64,000 bases of DNA from Fredricksoniimonas sp964643325 (GCA_964643325.1 CAZXSE010000003.1:45429-109428); one strand, 5' to 3'. Positions 48,449 through 58,229 are shown, counted from the stretch's first letter. The notes: generated by a model not told the origin, from the sequence alone. Program-made: numbers and translations.

Positions 48449-50860
48449 TTAACTGCGGCGAACGACGCCCTCCGTTGATGCGCATAACGCACGGCTGCAA
48501 GCCCAGCCTGTGATGCCGATCCCCGCTAGGGCCGCGACGGCAAAGAACCATTGAAGCGCGGTCAACAATGGCGCATGAAAATAAAATCGCACCATATTCT
48601 TCCCGGCCTCTAACGGCACCGCCTTATAGGCCAGATCTGCTGCGTACACCGGCACAGAACGGCCATTGACCGTTGCGCGCCACGACGGATGCCAGACATC
48701 GCTGTACATCAGCCATACGCCCCGGTCATTAAGCCCCTCGACCTCAACGATCACCTCATTGGGAGAATATAATTTCATCTGATAAGGCAGCCGCAAACGC
48801 CTGTTCGCCGCAAGTTCTTCCGGCGTTACGGGATCATCCGGCCCCTCTGCCAAAGGACGCCCTTCATACGAGGACAAAAGCGCCACATCACCGGCAAATG
48901 CCGGATGCTGGACAAGCACGGCCGCCCTTTCCACAGCGGCAGAATAATACGCCGCATCAAAGAACTGAACTTTATCAGCCAGGATGCCCATGGTCTTCTG
49001 CATCGCCGGATGATCAAACTTGAAAAATAAATTATACGGGGTCTGAGCATTCAGCGGCTGGCCATTGTCAAATGGCATGCGGGTCCTGGCCCTTAAAAGA
49101 AAATCCAAAGGCCTTTGCCAGGTCTGCGTTCTTAATGTCGTGGACGGATAATCATCAAAAGTGAAATTCGTTATCACATGATAAATGGCAAAATCCTTCG
49201 CGCCCGCCTCAAGAACGGCCATGCGGCCGTTATCCTGCCATGCCCTGCTGTCGCGGCCTGCGCGCCATGTCAGCGGCTGGAATCTCGTCGTGGTAAGCGC
49301 CTCCTGATCCAATACGACCGTACGCAGATGCATTTGAGAACAACGATAAGCGGCAATATCCACAGCCTGCAGGCCCACCCATATCCAGGCCATGATCATC
49401 AAGGCCCGGGGTGTCTTGATCAAAAAGGCCATCACACCTGCTGCGATCGCCGTTACGCCCGCCATGACGACCGGCCACAGATCAGAACCAAGCGCTTCCG
49501 TCGAAAAACGGGTCAGCTGCCCCCGCGTCACCATCATCTCAAAAAGCCTTGTGCGCGCCGCCTCATCACCGTGCAGGATAAAAAGCCATATCCCTGCCCC
49601 GGCAAATGCCGCAGCCATCACCCCAAGAAAGATACGCCGGACCAGGCGCCGGCGCGCATCATCCCATGCCTGGGGCCGGAACAGCATATCAAAACCAAAT
49701 CCCGCCAGGAAACACAACCCGAGCTTCACCAGAGGCGCCAGCAGTCCGAGATGCCGGTAGTATTTCATAAGCGGCCAGGCGTAATACACCGCTTTCGCAA
49801 CAACAGAGGCCATGCTGATCAGCAGGATCACGAGCGACCAGAGGACCCAAGCTCGCGCCTCGCGGCGCTGCGGAAAAATGATCCCCGCGATCACGGCCGG
49901 CAGCGCGAGCATGCCCATATAAAGCGTGTAATCCCAGGCGGGCGAAACGCGCAATATTAGCTCGATCCATTTATAAAGATTTGTGTTGCCAGCATAGGTC
50001 AGAAAAACCTTGATCGGCATGCTTCCGTCGGCGCTGCGCAGAGGATTGGCAGCGACCATGTTGCCTGTATCCCGGGCCAGATGCAGGTACATCGCAAATG
50101 CCGCCCCCATCAGGGCCATCCCGGCCAGGCACATCCAGAAAGTCCGGCCAAAACGCAGCGACCGAAGATGGCGCGCATATTCTTCCCGGCGGCATGCCGC
50201 ATCACACGCAAAATAAAGCGCAATGGCGAACGTGCTCATCGGAACATGGTACGCGACGGAACTGGCCGCCTGGACCAGATAAAGATACGCCATTCCAAAG
50301 ACATAACGCCAATGCCCGGTCTCCAGAAAACGATGCCCCATCCACAGGATCAGCGGGATCGCGTAGAACAGAAAGAACCCGAACCCGGTCTGGGTATAGA
50401 GCACCAGCCCGCTGGCAACACCCAGCATGACCAGGACCCTGGACGCTAACTGCTCATAATAACGCCCTGCCAGCAGCCACACGCCCGCCAAAAAGAGCGC
50501 CTTGTCAACAAAAGAGCTCCAATGGAACAGCGTGAAGAAGTCGATGTGCTTAAGGAGTTTTCCCAGAAGAACGGCTGCGTTCAAAAGAAATCCGCTGTTG
50601 CCCTGCAGGGCGAACCACCATGTCACGGTCGTTCCCTGGGTCATGAACGGCGTCCACAGCGGGATCTGTCCGTATTCCGCCATGGCATTCAAACGATAAT
50701 ACTGGCTGACGAAGGTGACGAAGGGATCGCTCACGACCATGTGCCGGCCAATGATGTCCCAGGCCATGAAGGCCGCTTCAACGGCCAGAAAAGCAGCAAA
50801 GAACATCCATGCCCGGCCGCTCCACATCTTATGCAGCATGCGCCGGAGTTTAGCGATCAT
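48449..50860 (-). CDS. YfhO-like membrane glycosyltransferase
   Basis: 803 residues from ATG 50860 (overlapping the GT2 stop by 11 nt); the in-frame start at 50911 is possible. About 12-13 transmembrane helices with a first-loop motif VVSDPFVTFVSQYYRLNAMAEYGQIPLW, and a C-terminal periplasmic beta domain that includes SDVWHPSWRATVNGRSVPVY, the hallmark of YfhO proteins. In Bacillus, YfhO pairs with the GT2 enzyme CsbB to glycosylate surface polymer; the neighbouring gene here is that type of GT2. Confidence 0.85.
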   Translation of the reverse strand: MIAKLRRMLHKMWSGRAWMFFAAFLAVEAAFMAWDIIGRHMVVSDPFVTFVSQYYRLNAMAEYGQIPLWTPFMTQGTTVTWWFALQGNSGFLLNAAVLLGKLLKHIDFFTLFHWSSFVDKALFLAGVWLLAGRYYEQLASRVLVMLGVASGLVLYTQTGFGFFLFYAIPLILWMGHRFLETGHWRYVFGMAYLYLVQAASSVAYHVPMSTFAIALYFACDAACRREEYARHLRSLRFGRTFWMCLAGMALMGAAFAMYLHLARDTGNMVAANPLRSADGSMPIKVFLTYAGNTNLYKWIELILRVSPAWDYTLYMGMLALPAVIAGIIFPQRREARAWVLWSLVILLISMASVVAKAVYYAWPLMKYYRHLGLLAPLVKLGLCFLAGFGFDMLFRPQAWDDARRRLVRRIFLGVMAAAFAGAGIWLFILHGDEAARTRLFEMMVTRGQLTRFSTEALGSDLWPVVMAGVTAIAAGVMAFLIKTPRALMIMAWIWVGLQAVDIAAYRCSQMHLRTVVLDQEALTTTRFQPLTWRAGRDSRAWQDNGRMAVLEAGAKDFAIYHVITNFTFDDYPSTTLRTQTWQRPLDFLLRARTRMPFDNGQPLNAQTPYNLFFKFDHPAMQKTMGILADKVQFFDAAYYSAAVERAAVLVQHPAFAGDVALLSSYEGRPLAEGPDDPVTPEELAANRRLRLPYQMKLYSPNEVIVEVEGLNDRGVWLMYSDVWHPSWRATVNGRSVPVYAADLAYKAVPLEAGKNMVRFYFHAPLLTALQWFFAVAALAGIGITGWACSRALCASTEGVVRRS

Positions 50861-51788
50861 CGAACCCAACGGCCTCTCTGACAATATAACTGGGTCGGTT
50901 CTTGACCTCATTGAAGATGCGGGAGAGATATTCGCCCTGCAGCCACAGGCAGATCAGCTGGACGCCCGCGGCCAGCAAAATAACGCTGATCGTTGATGCC
51001 CAACCTAAAAGGGCCGTCTTAAAAACAACCTTAAGCAAGACTACGACCATGATCCCGATAAAGCTGAGAACAGAAAAGAAAATGCCGAGGAACATGGATA
51101 CCTGCAGCGGCGCCGTCGAGAATGCAGTGAACGAATCGAACGCCAGCTTAAAAAGCCCGCTGAATCCTACGCGTGGACGCCGGTCATAGCGCGCGCCACG
51201 CGCCACATCAATGCCGATCTGCCGGAACCCTATCCAGCGGCGCAGACCCGGAATGTACTTATCTTTTTCCGTCAATCGCTTAAGATGCTCCACGACCCGG
51301 CGGTCCATCAAACAGAATATGCCGGCCGCTTCCATATCAATATCGCTGATCATCCGGTTAGCCTTATGGAATGCCGTAAAACATAAGGAACGCAGCCATG
51401 ACGCTTTCCGTTTGCCCCGCCGGGCATAGACCACCTGATACCCCTGCTGCCACTGCGCTATAAAGGACGCGATGCTGGCCGGGTCATCCTCCATATCCGC
51501 ATCCATCAGGACCACCGCATCGCCCCGGGCATGATCGATGCCGGCGGAAAGCGCGTTCTGATGACCGAAATTTCGCGACAGGTCAATGATCTTCACGCGT
51601 CCGTCCCGCGCGCGCAGGCCGGCCAGCACATCCAGTGAATTATCAGTGCTGCCGTCATTAACAAAAATAAACTCGGCATCATGGTCCGCCGCCGGGATCG
51701 CGTCCTTAAGCCGGTCATATAACATCCCGAGCCCCCTGGCCTCATTAAAGACCGGAAGCACAACGCTGATCAGTTTCTTTACACCCAT
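50850..51788 (-). CDS. GtrB/CsbB-like polyprenyl-phosphate glycosyltransferase
   Basis: 312 residues. GT-A domain with VVLPVFNEARGLGMLYDRL, FVNDGSTDNSLDVL, DLSRNFGHQNALSAGIDHA and DADMEDDP, followed by two C-terminal transmembrane helices (about 235-285). This architecture makes undecaprenyl-phosphate-sugar on the cytoplasmic face. It is coupled to the YfhO-like gene, which would use the flipped product. Confidence 0.92.
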   Translation of the reverse strand: MGVKKLISVVLPVFNEARGLGMLYDRLKDAIPAADHDAEFIFVNDGSTDNSLDVLAGLRARDGRVKIIDLSRNFGHQNALSAGIDHARGDAVVLMDADMEDDPASIASFIAQWQQGYQVVYARRGKRKASWLRSLCFTAFHKANRMISDIDMEAAGIFCLMDRRVVEHLKRLTEKDKYIPGLRRWIGFRQIGIDVARGARYDRRPRVGFSGLFKLAFDSFTAFSTAPLQVSMFLGIFFSVLSFIGIMVVVLLKVVFKTALLGWASTISVILLAAGVQLICLWLQGEYLSRIFNEVKNRPSYIVREAVGFDDR

Positions 51789-51803
51789 AAGCGTCCTCTG
51801 TGA

Positions 51804-52553
51804 TCAAAACCTGTAGGTCAATCCTGCCGCAGCGCTGAAAACATAACTCTTATCCACGATCGGGCTTTTGCGGACCTCGGGCCCGAGAGATTCCACATCC
51901 AGCAGCATGATCACGATCCACCTTTTAGCAATGCCGCAGGTGATCGCCACGTTCGCGAAAGGGTCCACAGCCCCGCGCGGTGCGTAAGCAGCCCTGCCGG
52001 CACGCGCCTCATCATCATTAACGCCGTAATAATAATCGACCGAATTGGCATCGTCATAACGGACGCCGGCCGACGGGATGATCCGGTAGATCTTCCCCTT
52101 GATGGGGCGCGCAAGCGCCAGCTGGTACATGCTGCCCTGGTTGCGCGAAAGCGTGTCCGTCAGGACTTTTGCCGTCGCATCCAGGCCATGCCATGGCAAT
52201 TCATAAACCGCCTTAAGTCCGGCATCCAACGAGATCCGCCGGTCCTTCATGCCCGAGAGAGCACTGCTGTCCGCCGAGGAATAGCCCATGAGCCGCGGCT
52301 GCGCAATAACACTCAATGTCAACGGCGCAGCCTTCAGGAAATGATACCCCGCCTCCAAGCCCTTCACATAAAAGTCCTTGTACTCCGCGATGAGGAAAGG
52401 CAGGCCTCTTGTTTCAGAATGCACGCCGTCATAGGGCCTGGTCATGACACCGACGCCAACTCCAGCCAGGTTGAAACTCTCATCCGCAGGCGCAGCAAGG
52501 ACGGTGGAACAAAAGAACACGGCCCCGCAGGCCAACAATAACGCACGCAACAT
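51804..52553 (-). CDS. MipA/OmpV family outer-membrane protein
   Basis: 249 residues. Signal peptide (LLLACGAVFFCSTVLA, cleavage near AAPAD), then alternating hydrophobic strands typical of a small barrel, ending in an aromatic AAAGLTYRF. MipA/OmpV features include GVGVMTRPYDG, RLMGYSSADSSALSGMKDRR and YYYGVNDDEARAG. In other species MipA scaffolds peptidoglycan enzymes. Strong GGGAGGAA RBS. Confidence 0.88.
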   Translation of the reverse strand: MLRALLLACGAVFFCSTVLAAPADESFNLAGVGVGVMTRPYDGVHSETRGLPFLIAEYKDFYVKGLEAGYHFLKAAPLTLSVIAQPRLMGYSSADSSALSGMKDRRISLDAGLKAVYELPWHGLDATAKVLTDTLSRNQGSMYQLALARPIKGKIYRIIPSAGVRYDDANSVDYYYGVNDDEARAGRAAYAPRGAVDPFANVAITCGIAKRWIVIMLLDVESLGPEVRKSPIVDKSYVFSAAAGLTYRF

Positions 52554-52615
52554 AGGCTTCCTCCCTCTGTAAGATTTAGAAATTCAATATATCAAATAAA
52601 TCTCGTTATAGATAT

Positions 52616-53449
52616 TTATTTCTGGGCGGGCTGCTCTGCAAGAACGGCGGTCACGCTGGTAAAGACCGGCGCCTTGATCACGACCAAAAACGGGGTCCTT
52701 TGAGCGTCATCGCTCACATAACCGCTCGCGCGCCCCTCGCGGAATTCGCGGCCGTTGATCCAGGCGAAAGGCACCAGATGCAGCGCCGGCCGCCCACGCA
52801 CCTTTTCCCTCCGGGAAACAGACAGGTACAGGTCATAGACCTTCTCACTGCTGGCGATCTTGGCCGTAAAGACCTTTCCGGGCTCAAGAGGCCACAGCCG
52901 CGCCAGATACGCAGCGCTCACATTATCCTGCACGCCCGACGGAATATCGTATGTCTTTTCAGTATGATCCGCCGCATTCCTGAACCACGCCTTGCCCGCA
53001 ACATGATCAAGATCCGTTACCGCGTCCTTGTGATACCCGCCTTCATGGCGGTGCTCTTCGTAACGCAAAGGATAAAGATGCTCTGCGTCAACATACGAAC
53101 GGTACACATCGTCCATCTTGTAGAACGTGGCAACGAACCCGAGCGTCCTCCCACGGACTTCCAGCAGATAACACAGCCTGCCCTGCCACACGACCTTGCC
53201 CTTGATCTCGCAGACAAGCTCCCCCGCCGTAATGCCCATCCATGTGATGCGATATACCAGACGTTCTGTATCAGGAAAACTTTTCAACGAAGATGCCGGT
53301 GCTGTCACGGCTTCCTGCATCGTAAACCCTTTAGGGAGAACGGGCGGCACAGACGCGCATCCAGCCAAGGCTAACGCGGCCGCGAGAACGATCAAGGCCG
53401 GTCGCGCCGTGAAAATACGGCCAAGAAATATGTTAAACTTCTTTATCAT
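52616..53449 (-). CDS. DUF3108 lipoprotein
   Basis: 277 residues. N-terminal signal with lipobox LAGC (about residue 31), then a DUF3108 beta-rich domain (about 60-270; LVYRITWMGITAGELVCEIKG, VDAEHLYPLRYEEHRHEGGY, ASGYVSDDAQRTPFLVVI). The family is periplasmic/outer-membrane associated with no established function. Divergent from phoH across a shared palindromic -10 box. Confidence 0.85.
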   Translation of the reverse strand: MIKKFNIFLGRIFTARPALIVLAAALALAGCASVPPVLPKGFTMQEAVTAPASSLKSFPDTERLVYRITWMGITAGELVCEIKGKVVWQGRLCYLLEVRGRTLGFVATFYKMDDVYRSYVDAEHLYPLRYEEHRHEGGYHKDAVTDLDHVAGKAWFRNAADHTEKTYDIPSGVQDNVSAAYLARLWPLEPGKVFTAKIASSEKVYDLYLSVSRREKVRGRPALHLVPFAWINGREFREGRASGYVSDDAQRTPFLVVIKAPVFTSVTAVLAEQPAQK

Positions 53450-53463
53450 GGGGTCCTCATCAT

Positions 53464-53469
53464 TATAAT
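53464..53469. promoter_or_regulatory. Possible shared palindromic -10 box
   Basis: ATTATAAT reads as TATAAT on both strands and lies between the divergent DUF3108 (ATG 53449) and PhoH-like (ATG 53520) genes. No convincing -35 box is seen on either side. Bidirectional promoters with overlapping -10 elements are known. Confidence 0.35.
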
Positions 53470-53519
53470 GGGGACAAACAGTTCTTCAACACGGCTCATT
53501 CTACCAAGGCAGGTGCGTT

Positions 53520-54854
53520 ATGGCTGAAAAAACCGTCAAATTGTTCGTCCTTGATACGAACGTCATCCTGCACGACAGCGCCTGCCTGCACCAGTTCAAG
53601 CATCACGATGTGGTCATCCCCATCACGGTCATCGAAGAGCTCGACAAATTCAAGAAGGGCAACGAAACGCTCAACTTCCACGCCCGGCACTTTCTCAAGG
53701 AGCTCGACAAGATCTCTTCCGAAGGGATCTTTAACGGCGGCATCTCCATGGGCAAGAAAAAGGGCATGCTCCTGGTCAAGCTCGACCAGAAATTCCATCC
53801 CGACCTGAAACTTCATTTTGACGCCAGCACGCCCGATCATAAGATCCTCAACTGCGCCTACTGTCTGGCGAAAGAATCCCAGGGCCGCGAGGTCACGCTC
53901 ATCACCAAGGACGTCAACCTGCGCGTCAAGGCCAAGGCGGTCCATCTGATCGCCGAGGACTACACCACCGACCACGTTAAAGACATCTCCGCGATCTACA
54001 AGGGCTACCGTTTCGAAGAGAACGTCTCGCGCGAGGTGATCAACCGCCTCTGCCACGACGCAGCCGGTGTGTCGCCCAAGAATTTCAAGTCACGCTCCAA
54101 GTTCTACGCCAATGAATGCATCGTGGCCCGCAACAAGGACATGTCGGCTTTGGGCTATCTCGACCCGCAGGATATGATGATCAAGCACATCACCAAGATC
54201 CAGGCGTCGGGCATCAAGCCGCGCAATGTCGAACAGATGTTCGCCTTGCACGCGCTGATGAACGAGCATATCCGCCTGGTCACGGTCTCAGGTAAGGCCG
54301 GCACCGGCAAAACCCTGCTCGCGCTGGCGGCCGCGCTCGAGCAAAAAGAACATTACAAACAGATATTCCTCTCGCGTCCGATCGTGGCGCTCTCCAACAA
54401 GGACCTGGGGTATCTACCGGGAAGCATTGACGAGAAGATCGGCCCCTACATGCAGCCTTTGTATGATAATCTCGGCGTCATCCAGGACCGGCTCATCGAG
54501 AGCACGGAGCGCCGCGGCAAGAAATTCCAGAAAATGCTCGACGAAGAGCAGCTGGTCATCGCGCCCCTGGCCTACATCCGCGGGCGCTCGCTCGTTGATA
54601 CTTATTTCATCGTGGACGAAGCGCAGAACCTGACCCCCCACGAGATCAAGACCATCATCACGCGCGCGGGCGAGAACACAAAAATGATCTTCACCGGCGA
54701 CATTTTCCAGATCGATCATCCGTATCTGGATATTTATTCCAATGGCCTGAGCTACCTGATCGACAAGATGCAGGGCCAGAAACTCTATACGCACATCTTC
54801 CTGGAAAAAGGCGAACGCTCCGAACTCGCCGAACTGGCAAGCGATCTGCTGTGA
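53520..54854 (+). CDS. PhoH2-type PIN domain-ATPase
   Basis: 444 residues. N-terminal PIN ribonuclease domain (about 5-140) with LFVLDTNVILHDS and EELDKFKKG, then a PhoH ATPase with Walker A SGKAGTGKT (about 257-265) and Walker B FIVDEAQNL (about 362). PhoH2 proteins are RNA helicase/nucleases, elsewhere encoded with an antitoxin-like PhoAT; no antitoxin gene is adjacent here, and the long single-protein form is common. Weak RBS. Confidence 0.9.
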   Translation: MAEKTVKLFVLDTNVILHDSACLHQFKHHDVVIPITVIEELDKFKKGNETLNFHARHFLKELDKISSEGIFNGGISMGKKKGMLLVKLDQKFHPDLKLHFDASTPDHKILNCAYCLAKESQGREVTLITKDVNLRVKAKAVHLIAEDYTTDHVKDISAIYKGYRFEENVSREVINRLCHDAAGVSPKNFKSRSKFYANECIVARNKDMSALGYLDPQDMMIKHITKIQASGIKPRNVEQMFALHALMNEHIRLVTVSGKAGTGKTLLALAAALEQKEHYKQIFLSRPIVALSNKDLGYLPGSIDEKIGPYMQPLYDNLGVIQDRLIESTERRGKKFQKMLDEEQLVIAPLAYIRGRSLVDTYFIVDEAQNLTPHEIKTIITRAGENTKMIFTGDIFQIDHPYLDIYSNGLSYLIDKMQGQKLYTHIFLEKGERSELAELASDLL

Positions 54855-55184
54855 TCACCACTTCTTAAAAACGAAGAACACTGCGGCGAGGATGAACAGA
54901 AAACCCACGATATAGTTCCACTTCAATTCTTCCTTCAGGTACATCACCGAAAAAGCGCAGAACACCAGGATCGTGATCACTTCCTGGATGGTCTTCAATT
55001 GCGCCCCATTGAACTGCCCGTAACCCCACCGGTTCGCCGGGACCATGAAACAATATTCCACGAACGCGATCAGCCAGCTGACCAGGATCACGATCCACAA
55101 AGGCGACTCGCGAAATTTCAAATGCCCGTACCAGGCAAAGGTCATGAAAATATTCGAGATCGTCAAAAGGATAACGGTTGTCAT
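54855..55184 (-). CDS. DUF486 DMT-family membrane protein
   Basis: 109 residues from ATG 55184 (MTTVILLTISNIFMTFAWYGHLKF), four transmembrane helices. Conserved segments WYGHLKF, EYCFMVPANRWGYGQFNGAQLKTIQE and FFVFKKW match DUF486. The DMT fold suggests transport, but the substrate is unknown. ATGA overlap with the flavoprotein gene. Confidence 0.9.
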   Translation of the reverse strand: MTTVILLTISNIFMTFAWYGHLKFRESPLWIVILVSWLIAFVEYCFMVPANRWGYGQFNGAQLKTIQEVITILVFCAFSVMYLKEELKWNYIVGFLFILAAVFFVFKKW

Positions 55185-56410
55185 GCTCTGCCTTTCTTCG
55201 CAATGGCCCGGGCCGCCGCAACCCCGCTCGCCCATGCCCAGTGCAGATTGAATCCCCCGATGCGCCCATCTACATCCAGCACTTCTCCGGCGAAATAAAG
55301 CCCTTCCTGCAAGCGCGACTCAAGCGTTGCGCCTTTAACTTCGTTAAGATCGACCCCGCCGGAGGTCACTTCAGCTTTTGCATAGCCAGCGGTCTCCTTG
55401 ACCGGCAACGGGCACGCGCGCAAGGCCTCGGCCAGTGCCTTCTTTTCCTTCTTGCCCAATCCCGCGGCAGGCCTCTGCGCATCAATGCCAGCCTGCGCCA
55501 ATAATAGCAGGACCAGCCGCTCCGGCAAAAAGTTCGTCAGCATATTCTTCACGCTGCGCCTGGCATCGAGCGCGGCAACAAGCGGCTCAATATCATCGCC
55601 CTTGATCTGGGGCAGAAGATCGACACGGATCACGGCCCCTTCCTGTTGACGGGCCAGCCAATGCCCTGCCATCTCCATGGGCGCCGGGCCGCTGAAACCA
55701 TGATGCGTGAACAACAGCGGCCCGTCGATGCTAAGATGTTTTCTTCCCTTGCTCCATAATGAAAGGCGCGCAGGGACCACGATGCCGCTCAAAGATGCGA
55801 ACACATCATCCGATGCCAACAGCGGCACAAGTGCCGGCCGGGTGGCAACGATCCGGTGGCCGAACGCTGCGGCCAGCTGATAACCAGCCCCGTCAGAGCC
55901 GGTCGCAGGATACGACAAACCGCCCGTCGTAACAAGCAATGCACGCGAAGTCTCCATGAGCCCGTGCCCAATGACATTGAACGCGCCTTTGTCTGCAACG
56001 GCCGTATCCACGCGGTGGCTGCAGACGATCTCTGCCCCCTGCCGTGTTGCCGCGGTCACCAGCGCGTCGCGCACGGTCCGCGCCTTGTCGTCGGCCGAAA
56101 AGAATTCCCCGGTCTCCTGCAGGACAAGCGGCGCGCCCCATTGCTCAAAGAAAGCAACCGCGTCCCTCGGCGTAAATGTTTTCAAAACATGCCTCAGCGT
56201 ATGCGCGCATCCGGCAGAATAATCTTTTGCGCTCACGCGCGCATTGGTCGCATTGCACCGCCCGCCTCCTGAAATAAGAAGTTTCAGCCCAGGCTCGCGT
56301 TGTCCCTCGAGCACAAGCACCTTAAGCCCGAGGCGCGCAGCTTCCGCTGCGGCCATCAGGCCCGCGGCCCCCGCGCCAATAATGATCAGATCGTATGTTG
56401 TATTTTCCAT
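55181..56410 (-). CDS. BaiN/HI0933-like NAD(P)/FAD-dependent oxidoreductase
   Basis: 409 residues from ATG 56410. FAD-binding GAGAAGLMAAAEAARLGLKVLVLEG, then the HI0933 hallmark KLLISGGGRCNATNA, LLVTTGGLSYPATGSDGAGY, and a C-terminal GGFNLHWAWASGVAAARAI. Family members act as flavoprotein reductases of unclear native substrate (BaiN in bile acids). No redox partner is nearby. Confidence 0.9.
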   Translation of the reverse strand: MENTTYDLIIIGAGAAGLMAAAEAARLGLKVLVLEGQREPGLKLLISGGGRCNATNARVSAKDYSAGCAHTLRHVLKTFTPRDAVAFFEQWGAPLVLQETGEFFSADDKARTVRDALVTAATRQGAEIVCSHRVDTAVADKGAFNVIGHGLMETSRALLVTTGGLSYPATGSDGAGYQLAAAFGHRIVATRPALVPLLASDDVFASLSGIVVPARLSLWSKGRKHLSIDGPLLFTHHGFSGPAPMEMAGHWLARQQEGAVIRVDLLPQIKGDDIEPLVAALDARRSVKNMLTNFLPERLVLLLLAQAGIDAQRPAAGLGKKEKKALAEALRACPLPVKETAGYAKAEVTSGGVDLNEVKGATLESRLQEGLYFAGEVLDVDGRIGGFNLHWAWASGVAAARAIAKKGRA

Positions 56411-56414
56411 GATC

Positions 56415-56978
56415 TCAGGAACGCTTGAGAACAAACTTGCGGTAACTCCAGAACGCCAGATACACCAATCCCGCAGCAGCGATCGCGATCAGGCAGACTT
56501 TGGTGAACTTCACCATGGCCGCGCCGAAAAGCGCCAGCAGAAAAAGCCTTGGCACCACGCCCACCAGCGTGCACGCCACAAAAGGCACGAAAGGGATCCG
56601 TGTCAGGCCGGAGGCGATCGAAAAGACCTTGAAAGGAATGACCGGCAACACCCGCCCGATCAGGACGCTCCATGCCCCGTATTTGTTGGCGAACGCTTCG
56701 GCTTTGGCGATCTTATCAGGTGTGATAAAAATGTACCTGCCGAAGCGGACGATCACGGGATATCCGGCGTAGCGGCCGATCGCGTAGCCCACCATCGCGC
56801 CCAGGGTCGAGCCAAGGGCCCCGAAGACCACGATCGACATCAGCGGCAACCCGATCGCGCCCGCGGCCGCGATGACAAGTTCCGACGGGACAGGAACGAT
56901 CGACGACTCCAGGAACATGGCCGCGAACATGCCCGCGTCGCCATATTCAGCCATCAATTGTGTTATTTGCGGAGGAAG
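56415..56978 (-). CDS. DedA family membrane protein (5' end in gap)
   Basis: C-terminal about 187 residues of a DedA/SNARE-associated protein (polyprenyl-phosphate/phospholipid flippase family). Visible motifs: FLESSIVPVPSELVIAAAGAIG, GALGSTLGAMVGYAIGRYAG, GRVLPVIPFKVFSIASGLTRIPFVPFV. The start is lost in the N-gap; an ATG at 56954 is probably internal. A frame read through the gap into the next gene would be a false 604-residue fusion. Confidence 0.85.
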   Translation of the reverse strand, partial: LPPQITQLMAEYGDAGMFAAMFLESSIVPVPSELVIAAAGAIGLPLMSIVVFGALGSTLGAMVGYAIGRYAGYPVIVRFGRYIFITPDKIAKAEAFANKYGAWSVLIGRVLPVIPFKVFSIASGLTRIPFVPFVACTLVGVVPRLFLLALFGAAMVKFTKVCLIAIAAAGLVYLAFWSYRKFVLKRS

Positions 56979-57078
56979 NNNNNNNNNNNNNNNNNNNNNN
57001 NNNNNNNNNNNNNNNNNNNNNNNNNNNNNNNNNNNNNNNNNNNNNNNNNNNNNNNNNNNNNNNNNNNNNNNNNNNNNN
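56979..57078. other. Assembly gap of 100 N
   Basis: Second placeholder gap. It removes the start of the DedA gene and the stop of the TamB-like gene. Neither flank shows the repeat core seen at the first gap, so the cause is not visible. Confidence 0.98.
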
Positions 57079-58229
57079 CCCTCCACCGTCTGGGTAACGC
57101 TGCCCGGCGTATCCTGTCCTTGCGCGGATTGGTCCACCTTAACGCCATAACCCACATCCATCTTTGGTGAAATATTCTTGTTCACCTTCACGCCCTGACT
57201 TGTCTCGCCAAGTGTGTACGATATCCCGTCAAGGCCGAACAATCCTGCCAATTTCTGGCCAGAACCCCCAAAAAAGAAGAAATCAACAAAGTCACCGGTC
57301 AACTCCGGCGTCATTTTCTGCGTGGCCATGGAAGCGCTCAACCCGTCCCAGCGCTTGCCCGTCGTCAGCATCAGCAGGAGCTGTTCCTGCGGCAACGACG
57401 GATCAGATGTCAAATGGACCTGGGGATCCTTGCGCGTTCCCTGGACCAGCAGTTCAATGCGCGTGCGCGAGATCATGGCCGTTCCCCGGATATCCACCTG
57501 TGGATCACGCGGATCGCCCGAGAACGCCAAATGACTTTCCCCGAGATGGACCATGACCCTCGGCGCCTGCAATGATCCGCGGCGGACCGTCATTTTTCCG
57601 TAAGTAGACCATAGCCCGCCTGAACGCATGAAATACAGATCGCACACGACCGGCGCTTCATGCAGAATAAGATTCTTCTGAATGATCTTCTCTACTGTAA
57701 AAACGCCCTTAAGAACAGGGCGCAAGACCGTGCCGCTGACCTGAAGATCGATCGCCTTCAATTCTCCCTCGGGCAGCGACAGGTTCCGGAAGTGCCTGAT
57801 AACCTGCCGTAACGAAGCAAGGTTCAGCGACCGGGAATGAGCGTTCGCGTCGTAACGCCCCTCTTTGATCGAGCCGTTGAACACAACGGGATCGGCTTTC
57901 GGGTCCAGGATGCGCGCATTAACAACAGAAGCATCGATCCCGTCGATCGAGAACCGCGCCAGGCGCATATCCAGCTCCTGCACGCGCACCACGGTCCCCG
58001 AAGAGAATATAAAAGGCTCCCTGACCTCAATATCAAAAACGCGCAACCCCTTGAGCAGGGATCCTTCCATGCGCGCGTACGATACGCGCCCATGCCCCAG
58101 CAAATGATCCGAAACCACCCTGACCATGATCCCCGCGCCCTGCGGTGTCATCAAAAACAATGCAGCAACAACAGCGACGAGCGTCGCCGCGCAGGCTCCC
58201 ACAAAAGAAAATTGACGGACTGATCCCAT
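57079..58229 (-). CDS. TamB-like outer-membrane biogenesis protein (3' end in gap)
   Basis: About 383 visible residues. One N-terminal membrane helix (FVGACAATLVAVVAALFLM), a beta-rich middle, then the TamB/DUF490 C-terminal domain with VDIRGTAMISRTRIELLVQG, SDPSLPQEQLLLMLTTGK and SPKMDVGYGVKVDQ. It is far shorter than E. coli TamB (1259 residues); only the C-terminal barrel-like end is cut by the gap, so it is a genuinely compact form. AGGAGG RBS. Possible promoter TTGCCT-16-TAAGAT at 58278-58251. Confidence 0.85.

Noticed and set aside
56415..58229. Apparent 604-residue DedA-TamB fusion protein
   Set aside because: The frame crosses 100 N that stand for an unknown length. The two parts are separate families, each with a normal end toward the gap.
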